DNA of 64,000 nucleotides, from NCBI GenBank assembly GCA_913061415.1, contig CAJXUD010000001.1, positions 248,001-312,000 of the forward strand. Direction: 5' to 3'. Shown here piece by piece: positions 35,005 to 44,492 of the stretch. The notes beneath the pieces were generated by a model. It did not search any database, had not been told where the DNA came from, and saw only the letters and a program-made list of their open reading frames with translations. The translations under genes and the position numbers were made by a program. Numbering within the stretch: the first letter of the stretch is position 1; every line of letters starts with the position of its first letter. This DNA is from an uncultured Oleispira sp. GTDB taxonomy: Bacteria; Pseudomonadota; Gammaproteobacteria; Pseudomonadales; Oceanobacteraceae.

Positions 35005-36753
35005 TTATTCCGTGACCAGCTCAGAAACCTGTGATTTACCAAAGGCTCTTGGGTCAGAAGCGGCGGTGACTTCGCCACTGTTCTTATCCCACAAAATAGC
35101 CTGCATATTGCCGTATTCGCGGCCGATGTTTTTCAGCTTGTGGCCTTTGCTTTCTAAAGCATTAATTTCGGCTGCGCTGAAGGTATTCGGTTCATGCTGA
35201 ATAACATCCGGTAAATACTGATGATGGAAGCGAGAGCGGCCTACCCAGTCACCCACGGGCTTGTTATCAAAGTGTTCCAGCATGCCCAGCATCACCATGG
35301 TGATAATACGACTGCCGCCTGGCGTACCGATTAATGCGACAGCATCATCATTTTCAACAAACGAAGGGCTCATGCTTGAAAGTGGGCGTTTATTCGGTGC
35401 AATGGCGTTGGCCGCATTACCCACTAAGCCATAAGCATTGGGTTCGCCAGGTTTAGCCGAAAAGTCATCCATCTCGTTATTTAACACTACACCGGTATTC
35501 GGAACAGTGAACGCCGAGCCAAACGGCAGGTTAATGCTTAAAGTAGCGGAGACGCGGTTGCCTTCTTTATCTAGCACCGAAAAATGTGTGGTATGAAAAC
35601 CTTCTTGAATATTCTTTGGGCCTTTTAAACTTAAGCTGCTGGTGGCTTTGTTCATATCGATAGATGCCGCATAATTTTTTGCGCGCTCTAAGCTGATCAG
35701 CTCTTGTGTTGGTACTTCAACAAAATCTGGGTCGCCTAAAAACTCAGCACGGTCTTTATAAGCGCGGCGCATAGCCTCAACAATCAAGTGCGTTTTATCG
35801 GCATTATTCAAAGTACTCAGATCGTATTGTGAAAGCATATTCAACATAGCGGCAATGGCGATGCCACCCGAAGAAGGAGGCGGTGCACTGACGATTTTAT
35901 GACCCTTGTATTCAATCTCAATTGGATCGCGTTCAATAATGTTGTAGTTGGCGAGGTCATCTAAGGTCCAAATGCCATTCGCGGCTTGAACGCCAGCTAC
36001 TAAACGACGTGCGCTTTCGCCTTTATAGAAACCATCAAAGCCTTTATCGGCTACTTGTTGCAGTGTCCATGCAAGATCAGGTTGCTTGATGACATAGCCA
36101 ATTTCAGGGATTGCTTGGATCTCGCTCAAAAACGTTTGAGCGCTGGTTGGGTAGCGCTTAAGGTTATCAAGACGGTAACCGACTAACTTTTGAAAATGAT
36201 GATAAACGGGGAAGCCTTCATTCGCTTGCTGAATGGCTGCAGCCAATGTTTTCTTTAACGGCAGTTTGCCGTAGTGGTCAGTCAAATGAACAAACGCAGC
36301 GGCTTGCCCAGGAATACCTGCGGCGAGTGCGCCATTGACGGCCGCGTCGCGATTAACACTGCCATCTTGGTTAAGGTATAAATCCGCATGCGCTGCAGCA
36401 GGGGCTTTTTCACGGGCGTCGATGAAGATGTTTTTATCAGCTTTGGCATCGTGTATTAGCCAAAAACCACCACCACCAATGCCTGCGCTGTAAGGCTCAA
36501 CCACTCCTAGAGATGCGGCAACAGCGACTGCGGCATCAAACGCATTACCGCCTTGTGCAAGAATATCCATGCCGGCTTGAGTCGCCAGAGGATGTGCACT
36601 GGCAATAGCCGCTTGGCTGGGAGTCGATGAGCTTGTATTGGCTGCAGAGGCTGTTTCATTATTATTGGTTTTAGTTGGCGCACACGCGCTTAAACCAATA
36701 AGGGCCGATAAGGCGATGGAAATTTTTAGGGTATTAAGTGAGGAAGGTAGCAT
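35005..36753 (-). CDS. ggt: Gamma-glutamyltransferase, lipoprotein-like
   Basis: A 582-residue Ntn hydrolase. The N-terminus has a lipoprotein-type signal (KISIALSALIGLSACAPT; cysteine near residue 24). The self-cleavage site is the first Thr of HTTHFSVLDKEGN, residue 388, giving large and small subunits. GGGGFWLIHDAKADKN, ASLGVVEPYSAGIGGG, LNNEMDDF and SSMSPSFVE are conserved substrate-binding stretches. It breaks down glutathione and other gamma-glutamyl compounds in the periplasm. elyC follows almost immediately. Confidence 0.95.
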   Translation of the reverse strand: MLPSSLNTLKISIALSALIGLSACAPTKTNNNETASAANTSSSTPSQAAIASAHPLATQAGMDILAQGGNAFDAAVAVAASLGVVEPYSAGIGGGGFWLIHDAKADKNIFIDAREKAPAAAHADLYLNQDGSVNRDAAVNGALAAGIPGQAAAFVHLTDHYGKLPLKKTLAAAIQQANEGFPVYHHFQKLVGYRLDNLKRYPTSAQTFLSEIQAIPEIGYVIKQPDLAWTLQQVADKGFDGFYKGESARRLVAGVQAANGIWTLDDLANYNIIERDPIEIEYKGHKIVSAPPPSSGGIAIAAMLNMLSQYDLSTLNNADKTHLIVEAMRRAYKDRAEFLGDPDFVEVPTQELISLERAKNYAASIDMNKATSSLSLKGPKNIQEGFHTTHFSVLDKEGNRVSATLSINLPFGSAFTVPNTGVVLNNEMDDFSAKPGEPNAYGLVGNAANAIAPNKRPLSSMSPSFVENDDAVALIGTPGGSRIITMVMLGMLEHFDNKPVGDWVGRSRFHHQYLPDVIQHEPNTFSAAEINALESKGHKLKNIGREYGNMQAILWDKNSGEVTAASDPRAFGKSQVSELVTE

Positions 36754-36795
36754 TGAAGATATTTCCTGAGGGCAATATTTTCAGCTACCTTGGCA

Positions 36796-36820
36796 AGAAC
36801 TTGTCATTAAGGCAAGTTCT
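36796..36820. terminator. Hairpin between ferredoxin and ggt genes
   Basis: AGAACTTG (36796-36803) and CAAGTTCT (36813-36820) form a perfect 8-bp stem with a 9-nt loop between two minus-strand genes. The T tract is weak, so this is only a candidate. Confidence 0.4.
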
Positions 36821-36849
36821 AAAAGATTTCTCTAGCAGATGGAAAAGAA

Positions 36850-37609
<760 letters not shown>

Positions 37610-37671
37610 TTAGTTGAAAAGTTTATAAGTTAAGCAAAAACTCATAAATTTAAAAAAATAGGCGCGGTATT

Positions 37672-38049
37672 TTAACCGAAGTGGCTAAAAAACGATAGCG
37701 CACTGTGTGCCTTGGCTGCACCGAAGATGTAGGCAAAAGAAGCTAAGGCGGCAATAAAGGCCCAAGTCTTACCTTGTTTAATCGCGATAATGCCAAAAGC
37801 AATATAGCCAACAAGACCTAATACTTTTGCGGTTAACCAATGATCGGTTAATGGATATTGGCCAATCATTGTGCATAACCAAATAGCGAAGATTAGTAAA
37901 AAGGTATCAATAATGTGAGGCAATATTTTAAGAATTTTATTGCTTTTGAATGCTGGCTTAAATTTGAATAAAGCAAAGCGAATGATAAACAACAAAATGC
38001 TTAGGTAGGCTATGCCAACGTGTGAAGCCTTGAGAGCGGTATAATCCAT
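37672..38049 (-). CDS. SirB2 family membrane protein
   Basis: 125 residues with four transmembrane helices. It starts MDYTALKASHVGIAYLSILLFIIRFALF, matching SirB2 (hydrophobic, with a conserved H in the first helix). HIIDTFLLIFAIWLCTMIGQYPLTDHWLTAKVLGLVGYIAFGI continues the family pattern. The frame is open upstream to 38175 without conservation; AGAGA before 38049 supports that start. The function is unknown; it lies near the SCO1 gene, perhaps a respiratory link. Confidence 0.85.
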   Translation of the reverse strand: MDYTALKASHVGIAYLSILLFIIRFALFKFKPAFKSNKILKILPHIIDTFLLIFAIWLCTMIGQYPLTDHWLTAKVLGLVGYIAFGIIAIKQGKTWAFIAALASFAYIFGAAKAHSALSFFSHFG

Positions 38050-38187
38050 GATGTTTCTCTGTATATTCTCTAAATAGAGAGGTGACTTGGGAGTTTGAGT
38101 ATGACTCGCTGCAAAGTACCTTGTTTGGCCTACATTGCCAAGTGTCTTTGCTTTGGCTGACAAGTCATAGGCCAAGCTGTAAAAATA

Positions 38188-38886
38188 CTAAGGCGCTTGA
38201 GACTGAATCGCCGTGACGATTGTCAGCATTTTCTTTGGGGTAAACGGTGGTTTGATGAAACCATAATAATTGCCTTCGGGATCAAGAATCGCAATATTGG
38301 CACTATGATCCATGAGGTAGCCCAGCTCAGAATCAACTTCATTACGTGCATTTTTTCGTTCCACTTTTGCATAAACGGCATTCAGTTCGGCCGCAAAGCT
38401 GCGCAAGGACGCTGGGTTACCCGTAAAGGCGGTAAAGCTAGGGTCAAAATAGTCCATGTAGGATTTTAACTGTTGTGGTGTATCACGCTCGGTATCAACA
38501 CTCACTAAAACAATCTGCGTTTTAGACTGCATTTCAGGGCTTAACTTTATCCACATCTGTTGCATAACAGAGAGAGTGGTAGGGCAGACGTCGGGGCAAA
38601 AGGTGTAACCAAAAAATAAAAACGACCACTTGCCTAAGTTTTCATTCTTACCCACTGCTTGGCCTTCTTCATTAATAAACGGGACGTCAGAAACGTCAAT
38701 TGCCTCAGGGAAGATAAAAGCATCGTTAGCCGATAACTGCTCTGATAAAGACGGTGAGTTAGTGGCGTTATGTGATAGAAACTGCCAACTTATAAAGCCC
38801 GCTAAGACGAGAGCTGCTAGGAAAAAAGCGAACAAAGGTAAGGCTGCTTTCTTTGTTAGCGGGGTATTATTATTTGCTGACGACAT
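38188..38886 (-). CDS. SCO1/SenC copper chaperone for cytochrome oxidase
   Basis: 232 residues. One N-terminal membrane anchor (about 17-38) is followed by a thioredoxin-fold domain in the periplasm. The copper site CPDVCP appears in FLFFGYTFCPDVCPTTLSVM, with its distal His in LMDHSANIAILDPEGNY. VSVDTERDTPQQLKSYMDYFDP is typical. It delivers copper to the CuA centre of cytochrome oxidase. The ATG at 38886 has GAGA six bases upstream; other in-frame starts lie at 38892 and 38898. It is divergent from a MATE exporter gene. Confidence 0.93.
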   Translation of the reverse strand: MSSANNNTPLTKKAALPLFAFFLAALVLAGFISWQFLSHNATNSPSLSEQLSANDAFIFPEAIDVSDVPFINEEGQAVGKNENLGKWSFLFFGYTFCPDVCPTTLSVMQQMWIKLSPEMQSKTQIVLVSVDTERDTPQQLKSYMDYFDPSFTAFTGNPASLRSFAAELNAVYAKVERKNARNEVDSELGYLMDHSANIAILDPEGNYYGFIKPPFTPKKMLTIVTAIQSQAP

Positions 38887-38945
38887 AAACATTCTCAATA
38901 AAGTAAACTAGCCACCGGTCACATCATACAGAAACAGTTTCCATC

Positions 38946-40280
38946 ATGCTGCAACTTCAAAAACGCATTCTACACCTCGCTTGGCCAATCATGTTGAGTA
39001 ATATCACGGTACCGCTATTAGGATTGGTGGATACCGCTGTACTTGGGCACTTGTCTGAAGTGAGCTATTTGGGTGGTGTTGCATTAGGTGGCCAGGTGGT
39101 CACGTTATTATTGTGGAGCTTTGGTTTTTTACGGATGGGAACGACCTCGTTAAGTGCTCATGCAACGGGGATGAGCCAAGCGAGTAATCGTCATTCGTCG
39201 AGTATAGAACGTGTACTACAAAATGCTTTATTAATGGCGCTTATTATCAGTTTTCCGCTGATGCTATTTGCCTTTTTAACTCTAGAGCACATTATTGCCT
39301 TTATGGGAGGCAGTGAAATCATTCAAGTACTTGCCGTTGAGTATGCCAGCATTCGATTGGCTGCGACCCCCGCCATTCTTATTCAATACGTACTTATTGG
39401 TTGGTTTATTGGCCGTGGTGAAACCAAAGTGCCGTTAATCATGCTCATCGCGAGTAATAGCTTAAATGCCGTGCTGGATATTATTTTTGTTTATGGCTAT
39501 GGACTCACCAGTGATGGTGTTGCTTGGGCGACTTTATGCGCTGATTATTTCGCCGCAAGCTTAGGATTGTATTGGGCGTTCCGAACAGTGCGACAACAGC
39601 CAAACCGTTTGCCTTATCGCTGGCCAACGTGGCATGAGCTAACACCTCTGATCAATATTAACCATCAACTATTTGTACGCACGCTGTGTCTATTAAGTGT
39701 GTTTGCATTCTTTACCGCTCAGGGTGCTCAACAAGGAGATTTAACCTTGGCGGTGAATGCCATCATGCTAACGTTATTGCTGCTGATCTCTAATGCCTTA
39801 GACGGCTTTGCGCATGCGGCTGAAAGCTTGGTTGGGCAAAGCTTAGGGGCTAACAATGTACGCCAGTTGCGTAACAGTATCTGGTTAACAGGAACCAATG
39901 CCTTAATCATTGCTCTTATTATGGTGACAGGCTTTGCCTGGCAAGGCGACAACTTACTGGGGCTGCTCACCGATCAGCCAGAGGTCTTGGCGATGGCGAT
40001 TGAATATAGCCCGTGGTTGATCTGGCTTCCCTTAATTGGCTGCAGTAGCTATTGGCTGGATGGGGTCTTTATTGGTATGCAAGCCAGTGCTCAAATGAGA
40101 AACGCCATGATATTGGCAGCTCTTGTTATTTTCTTGCCTGTTTGGTTTTTGACACAAGAACTGGAAAATCATGGTTTGTGGTTGGCCTTTTATGCGTTTT
40201 TATTAGCCCGATCACTGTTTATGGTGCCTTCATTCCTGACAATACTGAACAAACATCAATTATTTACCGAAAAAAACTAG
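38946..40280 (+). CDS. MATE family efflux transporter (DinF type)
   Basis: 444 residues with about twelve transmembrane helices in two halves. The first half begins LHLAWPIMLSNITVPLLGLVDTAVLGHL, the DinF-type MATE signature. RGETKVPLIMLIASNSLNAVLDIIFVYG and ALDGFAHAAESLVGQSLGA (the repeat in the second half) support it. It would export cationic compounds or protect against oxidative/bile-type stress using an ion gradient. A single gene, divergent from SCO1. Confidence 0.93.
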   Translation: MLQLQKRILHLAWPIMLSNITVPLLGLVDTAVLGHLSEVSYLGGVALGGQVVTLLLWSFGFLRMGTTSLSAHATGMSQASNRHSSSIERVLQNALLMALIISFPLMLFAFLTLEHIIAFMGGSEIIQVLAVEYASIRLAATPAILIQYVLIGWFIGRGETKVPLIMLIASNSLNAVLDIIFVYGYGLTSDGVAWATLCADYFAASLGLYWAFRTVRQQPNRLPYRWPTWHELTPLININHQLFVRTLCLLSVFAFFTAQGAQQGDLTLAVNAIMLTLLLLISNALDGFAHAAESLVGQSLGANNVRQLRNSIWLTGTNALIIALIMVTGFAWQGDNLLGLLTDQPEVLAMAIEYSPWLIWLPLIGCSSYWLDGVFIGMQASAQMRNAMILAALVIFLPVWFLTQELENHGLWLAFYAFLLARSLFMVPSFLTILNKHQLFTEKN

Positions 40281-40505
40281 CGTGTGCGTCAAACTTAACT
40301 ATACTTTTTTCATGACGGTAAGGGAGCGCAACTAACCTACTGTTTTTAAAGGGTTTTTTATATACGCATAACAATCGGTCTTTAATCAGCTGCGGAAAAA
40401 TAAAGTTCACGCCTCGATCACTGAATGTTTAGTGAACACTTTAAAGACATTTATACAGCGCTAACCGATAAAACTTACTTATTTTAAAGTAGTTGGAGAT
40501 TCAAC

Positions 40506-41159
40506 ATGATGAACACAGAAGCCTTACAACAATTGATTCAAAAGTCCGTTACTGAAGAACAGCAGACGGGTGAGCTTCATCAACTATTGCAGCAGCGTTT
40601 AGAAACGGTCGAACGTATTGTTCAGCTACCGGAAATAGAAGCGCTTGAGCGTTTATACGAATTTGTCATTCGTTACATTCAACAAGTTCCGCAAATGCTA
40701 GAAGACCTGCACCAAGGTGCGGTAGAAGCGGGATTACTTAATTACGTTAGCCCAATCCTAGAAGTGGTTGAAGGCTTTTTCATGGCTCCGCCAAAAGAAC
40801 TGAATTCAGATTCTGGTTTGGTCGCGTTAATGGATGAGGCGTTTTTAGCGCATCGTTTATTCGAAGAAGTAAACGATACTTATATTATGCGTGTCGGTCA
40901 GCCAATGATTCCGTTTGATATGACGATGTCGAATGTCATTGTGCATTCGTTAATTGGCGAGCCGTATGCCAATGATCTTGAACAGGTTGTTATGGTCGCG
41001 ACCAAAGGCATCTTCGGTGAAGAGAAAGCGTATGAGAAAAATGAAAAGTTCTTAGCCTTCATGGACAAAAAAGATAACGACAACTTAATAAAAATTGCGC
41101 AGCGCTGGCCTTGCATGTCGACTCAAATGGGTCTTGATAGCCACCTTCAATTTGCCTAA
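40506..41159 (+). CDS. Conserved-looking protein of unknown function
   Basis: I do not recognise this 217-residue protein. It has no signal peptide or membrane helix. Residues 1-80 are Gln/Glu/Leu-rich and likely helical (LHQLLQQRLETVERIVQLPEI). The rest is acidic and mixed, with an LMDEAFLAHRLFEEVNDTYIMRVGQPMIPFDM segment that looks structurally constrained. GGAG seven bases before the ATG is a good ribosome binding site. It stands alone, ending eight bases from the convergent LysR gene, after a 225-bp gap with no other gene. Confidence 0.75.
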   Translation: MMNTEALQQLIQKSVTEEQQTGELHQLLQQRLETVERIVQLPEIEALERLYEFVIRYIQQVPQMLEDLHQGAVEAGLLNYVSPILEVVEGFFMAPPKELNSDSGLVALMDEAFLAHRLFEEVNDTYIMRVGQPMIPFDMTMSNVIVHSLIGEPYANDLEQVVMVATKGIFGEEKAYEKNEKFLAFMDKKDNDNLIKIAQRWPCMSTQMGLDSHLQFA

Positions 41160-41166
41160 GGCATCG

Positions 41167-42039
41167 TTAATTTAGACTGTCGGCTAAAAACTCATACAGC
41201 GCTTGAATACGAGCGCTGTTTTTTAAATCTTTGTGGTAAACAAACCACAAACCTTCAATCCCTCGCTCTATTTCAATATCCAGCTTCTGCAAATGATCAT
41301 GCTTGCTGGAGTGGTGAACACCAATTGGCCCAATCGCCATACCCTCTATCACGGCATTATGAATATCAGGAAAGTGGTTACTCTGATAGATAATTTGATC
41401 GTCATTAATGTGTTTAAGTATCTGTTTAATAAAAGGAATTTTACGCTTTTCATTACTCGGTAAGGCCCATAAATGTTGATTATATTCACTCACGTTAGCG
41501 GGAATACCATGCTCTTTTACATAAGAGTTCGCTGCATAATAATGGATCTCGGGCGCATTCAGTTTTTTCACAATTAAATCAGGTTCGGTCGGTTGCGCCC
41601 CTGCTCGTAGGGAGACGTGAGCTGCACCTGTGGCTAAAGAAAGAATGTCATCGGTAGCGATGATATGAATACGCAGCTTAGGATAAGCCTGACGAAAGGC
41701 TTTTAAGGCAGGGTTAAGCAGCGGAGAAAAATCACTGAGTGTGGTAATTCGTAAGTTACCACTAATATTCTTCTCGGCGCTGGCCATTAGGTTTTCTAAA
41801 CGGCTGAAGCTTTTTTGAATCTCGGGCAGCTCTTTAACCACAAGCTCACCCGCGTCGGTCAGCTGATAACCCCTTTGGTGGCGAATAAAAAGCTTTGTAC
41901 CTAAACTTTCTTCTAAGCAATTTACGTGGCGAAGCACTGTTGCATGGTTCATATTTAATAGTTTACCGGCCTTGGTCAAAGTGCCCGACTTGGCGACTTG
42001 ATAGGCGATGCGAAAATCATCCCAGCTGGCTTGCGACAT
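41167..42039 (-). CDS. LysR family transcriptional regulator
   Basis: A 290-residue regulator. The HTH is at residues about 5-65 (FRIAYQVAKSGTLTKAGKLLNMNHATVLRHVNCLE). It is a variant with ATVLRHV instead of SAVSRQI, of the class that lacks the standard start. The effector-binding domain has a short C-terminus. It is divergent from cybB-yceI across a 233-bp gap, which makes those genes the probable target; LysR regulators commonly control their divergent neighbour. Confidence 0.88.
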   Translation of the reverse strand: MSQASWDDFRIAYQVAKSGTLTKAGKLLNMNHATVLRHVNCLEESLGTKLFIRHQRGYQLTDAGELVVKELPEIQKSFSRLENLMASAEKNISGNLRITTLSDFSPLLNPALKAFRQAYPKLRIHIIATDDILSLATGAAHVSLRAGAQPTEPDLIVKKLNAPEIHYYAANSYVKEHGIPANVSEYNQHLWALPSNEKRKIPFIKQILKHINDDQIIYQSNHFPDIHNAVIEGMAIGPIGVHHSSKHDHLQKLDIEIERGIEGLWFVYHKDLKNSARIQALYEFLADSLN

Positions 42040-42272
42040 GAGAATACCTTAAGTAATTATGCAACTGTTCATATATGCACAATAGTTTCCCTTTTTTGCC
42101 TATATTTCAACAAAAGGTTTCAAGGTACAGTAGATTTATTAAAGTTTAGACACCTGATCTGGATGCTATCGCTAAATACCAAAAGCCTGGCCCATACGGT
42201 AGGCATTATAGTTAGATAATAGTGCATAGGTCTAAGGGCTAGAACGATTAAGCGCTAGCAAACGGAGTTATT

Positions 42273-42824
42273 ATGGTAAAGAACAGTAAAAGCAGTTACG
42301 GATGGGTCGCCATCGTTTTACATTGGCTTATGGCTTTGGGTATTTTTAGTATTTTCGGTCTAGGTTTATATATGGTTGAGCTAACCTATTATGATGCTTG
42401 GTATCGCGGGTCTCTCGAATTGCATAAAAGCATAGGTTTTACTTTATTACTGGTTTGGATCGTGAGAATCAGTTGGCGTTGGTTTAATACCAGCCCAGAA
42501 ATCAGTGGTAGCCCAATAGAGAAAAAAGCGGCCCATATCGTACATTTATTTTTATACGCTGTGATGCTGGCATTGATGGTCACAGGGTATTTAATTTCGA
42601 CAGCTGATGGACGCGGTATTGAGGTATTTGGATTATTTGAAATACCGGCAATGTCGATGAGCTTTGAAAACCAAGAAGATATTGCAGGTGATATTCACTG
42701 GCTGCTTGCTTGGAGTTTGATCTTAATGGTGGCACTGCATGCCATGGCTGCTATTAAGCATCATGTGATCAATAAAGATGATACTTTATTAAAAATGATT
42801 CGCCCAAAAACTGACTCTAATTAA
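42273..42824 (+). CDS. Cytochrome b561 (CybB family)
   Basis: A 183-residue di-heme membrane cytochrome with four transmembrane helices. Heme-ligand histidines can be seen in VLHWLMALGIF (helix 1), LHKSIGFTLLL (helix 2), HIVHLFLYAVML (helix 3) and HWLLAWSLILMVALHAMAAIKHH (helix 4). It moves electrons between quinol or superoxide and periplasmic acceptors. It is the first gene of a cybB-yceI pair, and its last codons are part of a 14-bp tandem repeat. Confidence 0.93.
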   Translation: MVKNSKSSYGWVAIVLHWLMALGIFSIFGLGLYMVELTYYDAWYRGSLELHKSIGFTLLLVWIVRISWRWFNTSPEISGSPIEKKAAHIVHLFLYAVMLALMVTGYLISTADGRGIEVFGLFEIPAMSMSFENQEDIAGDIHWLLAWSLILMVALHAMAAIKHHVINKDDTLLKMIRPKTDSN

Positions 42825-42852
42825 CTGACTCTAATTAACTGACTCTAATTAA
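42811..42852. repeat. 14-bp tandem repeat, three perfect copies, at the cybB stop
   Basis: CTGACTCTAATTAA occurs at 42811-42824, 42825-42838 and 42839-42852 without mismatch. The first copy encodes the C-terminal TDSN and the stop codon of cybB; the other two fall in the gap to yceI. Confidence 0.95.
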
Positions 42853-42887
42853 AAAGATTCATAATAAAACTATCCTCAGGAGGATGC

Positions 42888-43475
42888 ATGAAAAAATTAT
42901 TACTAACAGCAATTACAACATCAGCTCTAACACTGGCTTCATTGTTTTCAGTGTCAGCACAAGCAGCAGACTACAAAATTGATACTGCAGGCGCGCACGC
43001 GTTTGTTCAGTTTAAAATTAAGCACTTAGGTTACAGCTGGTTGCTAGGGCGATTTAATACGTTTGATGGTGGATTTTCTTACGATGCAGCAGCCCCAGAG
43101 AAATCTGAAATTGAAGTTGTTATCGATACGGCAAGTTTAGACTCTAACCACGCAGACCGTGATAAGCACTTAAAAGGCTCTGATTTCTTAGACGTTAAAA
43201 AATTCCCTAAAGCGGTATTTAAGAGCACAGGCTTTGAAGTAAAAGATGATAATAATGCCGTTGTTACCGGTACCTTTATGCTTCACGGCGTTAAGAAAAC
43301 CATTAGCTTTCCAGTTGAAAAAATTGGCGAAGGTAAAGATCCTTGGGGCGGTTACCGTGTAGGCTTCGAAGGTAAAACAACATTGAAGTTGGCAGATTAT
43401 GGTATTACGTATAACCTAGGTCCAGCATCAGCTCATGTAGAAATTGAGCTATACGTTGAAGGTATTCGTCAGTAG
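42888..43475 (+). CDS. yceI: YceI family periplasmic lipid-binding protein
   Basis: 195 residues with a signal peptide (MKKLLLTAITTSALTLASLFSVSAQAA). The mature protein is a lipocalin-like barrel: YKIDTAGAHAFVQFKIKHLGYSWLLGRFNTFDGGF, SEIEVVIDTASLDSNHADRDKHLKG, FLDVKKFPKAVFKS and HGVKKTISFPVEKIGEG. YceI-type proteins bind isoprenoid or quinone-like lipids. A strong AGGAGG precedes the start. Its pairing with cytochrome b561 is common, and suggests handling of a lipid-soluble redox compound. Confidence 0.95.
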   Translation: MKKLLLTAITTSALTLASLFSVSAQAADYKIDTAGAHAFVQFKIKHLGYSWLLGRFNTFDGGFSYDAAAPEKSEIEVVIDTASLDSNHADRDKHLKGSDFLDVKKFPKAVFKSTGFEVKDDNNAVVTGTFMLHGVKKTISFPVEKIGEGKDPWGGYRVGFEGKTTLKLADYGITYNLGPASAHVEIELYVEGIRQ

Positions 43476-43522
43476 ATCGACGATGACGACTAACGACAAT
43501 CGTTAGTGCTAAGAGTGTTAAT

Positions 43523-43551
43523 AAAAGACCCAGATTAATCTGGGCTTTTTA
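43523..43551 (+). terminator. Rho-independent terminator of cybB-yceI
   Basis: CCCAGAT-TA-ATCTGGG (43529-43544) is preceded by AAAAGA and followed by GCTTTTTATT. A smaller hairpin CTAACGA-CAA-TCGTTAG (43490-43506) lies just ahead. Confidence 0.92.
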
Positions 43552-43656
43552 TTGCCTGCTAATTATGGAAGTATGGGTAGGCAATGATCGATATTTGTTC
43601 GTGCTTATAAAAATAAGAATAAAAAATAAACGTCAGTAAAGGCATTAGAAAATACT

Positions 43657-44133
43657 ATGCACTTTTTATTAGCAGTCTTTTTAAAATATTTTTGGTTCAG
43701 TATTATATTAGTAGCTGTGACCAATGCTTGGTTTGTGCAAAAACGAGCGCGACCTTTAATTGCCAAAAACCCTCTACTGCAATTAGATGCTAATCGTGTC
43801 TCTATTACTTTGATTTTGATGATTAGTATACCCTCTGCGATGCTGGGTATTATTCAACTCATGGCGGGTTACGAAAGCCCTTTTTATATTTTTTCAGATG
43901 ACTTGAGTAATCGCTACTTACTGAGTGCTTGGATCGTAATGGCGGGTTTGAGGGTCTTTATTTTATATTGGTTGTGGTTTACCAAAGGTTTAGAATCTTA
44001 TATTGCGGTAACGCCTGTTCGCTTGAAAAAACCTAAAATTTTGGCAGAGATCGAAGGGGTGTTGATTATTCGCTGGATGGTAACCGCGGTACTGGTTATT
44101 TGGTTTGTCAGTGTGGTTATTAGTTTTCTATAA
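43657..44133 (+). CDS. Small integral membrane protein of unknown function
   Basis: 158 residues with about four transmembrane helices: 8-25, 48-70, 88-110 and 135-157. The loops carry positively charged patches (QKRARPLIAK; VRLKKPKILAE). I do not recognise a family. Its stop codon is the first base of a strong bidirectional terminator, and the preceding yceI terminator isolates it, so it is transcribed alone. Confidence 0.75.
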   Translation: MHFLLAVFLKYFWFSIILVAVTNAWFVQKRARPLIAKNPLLQLDANRVSITLILMISIPSAMLGIIQLMAGYESPFYIFSDDLSNRYLLSAWIVMAGLRVFILYWLWFTKGLESYIAVTPVRLKKPKILAEIEGVLIIRWMVTAVLVIWFVSVVISFL

Positions 44134-44164
44134 AAAAGCTCAAGAGAAATTCTTGAGCTTTTTT
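44132..44164. terminator. Bidirectional Rho-independent terminator
   Basis: AAAAAAGCTCAAGA (44132-44145), loop GAAAT, TCTTGAGCTTTTTT (44151-44164). It serves the membrane protein gene on the plus strand and prlC-yheV on the minus strand. Confidence 0.95.
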
Positions 44165-44192
44165 ATGTTTTAAAATATGCATTCAAATGCTT

Positions 44193-44492
44193 TTAGTGAT
44201 CTTTACGACCTGCACCAGGGTCCATAATCTTAAGGGGCTTTTCTTCATCGTCGTAAAGCGCTTTACCCACAGGGGTGACTCGTGTAGTTAACTCTTCGTA
44301 AAGCGGTTCATTAGCCGTAGCGGCTTCTTTTGCTTCTTTATGTTGGGTGTAGGTTTCGGTAAAACCACAGGCGACACAATCCCGCAGTTCGTCATCGTTT
44401 TCATCGCGGTACATGCGGATCTTATCCATCTCTCCACATTTTGGGCATACAACACCGGCTACAAAGCGTTTTTGAATCATCTTTTGGCCCAT
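44193..44492 (-). CDS. yheV: YheV family zinc-ribbon protein
   Basis: About 99 residues. The two CxxC pairs of a zinc ribbon are CPKCGEMDKIRMY and RDCVACGFTE, and MIQKRFVAGVVCPKC is the YheV signature. The ATG at 44492 shares a base with the prlC stop (TAATG) and has AGGAG eight bases upstream, so it is translated after prlC. The linkage of yheV with prlC is common; function unknown. Confidence 0.9.
   Translation of the reverse strand: MGQKMIQKRFVAGVVCPKCGEMDKIRMYRDENDDELRDCVACGFTETYTQHKEAKEAATANEPLYEELTTRVTPVGKALYDDEEKPLKIMDPGAGRKDH

Noticed and set aside
40408-40453. Imperfect inverted repeat upstream of the unknown gene at 40506
   Set aside because: Bulged arms with several alternative pairings; no consensus, no terminator signs.
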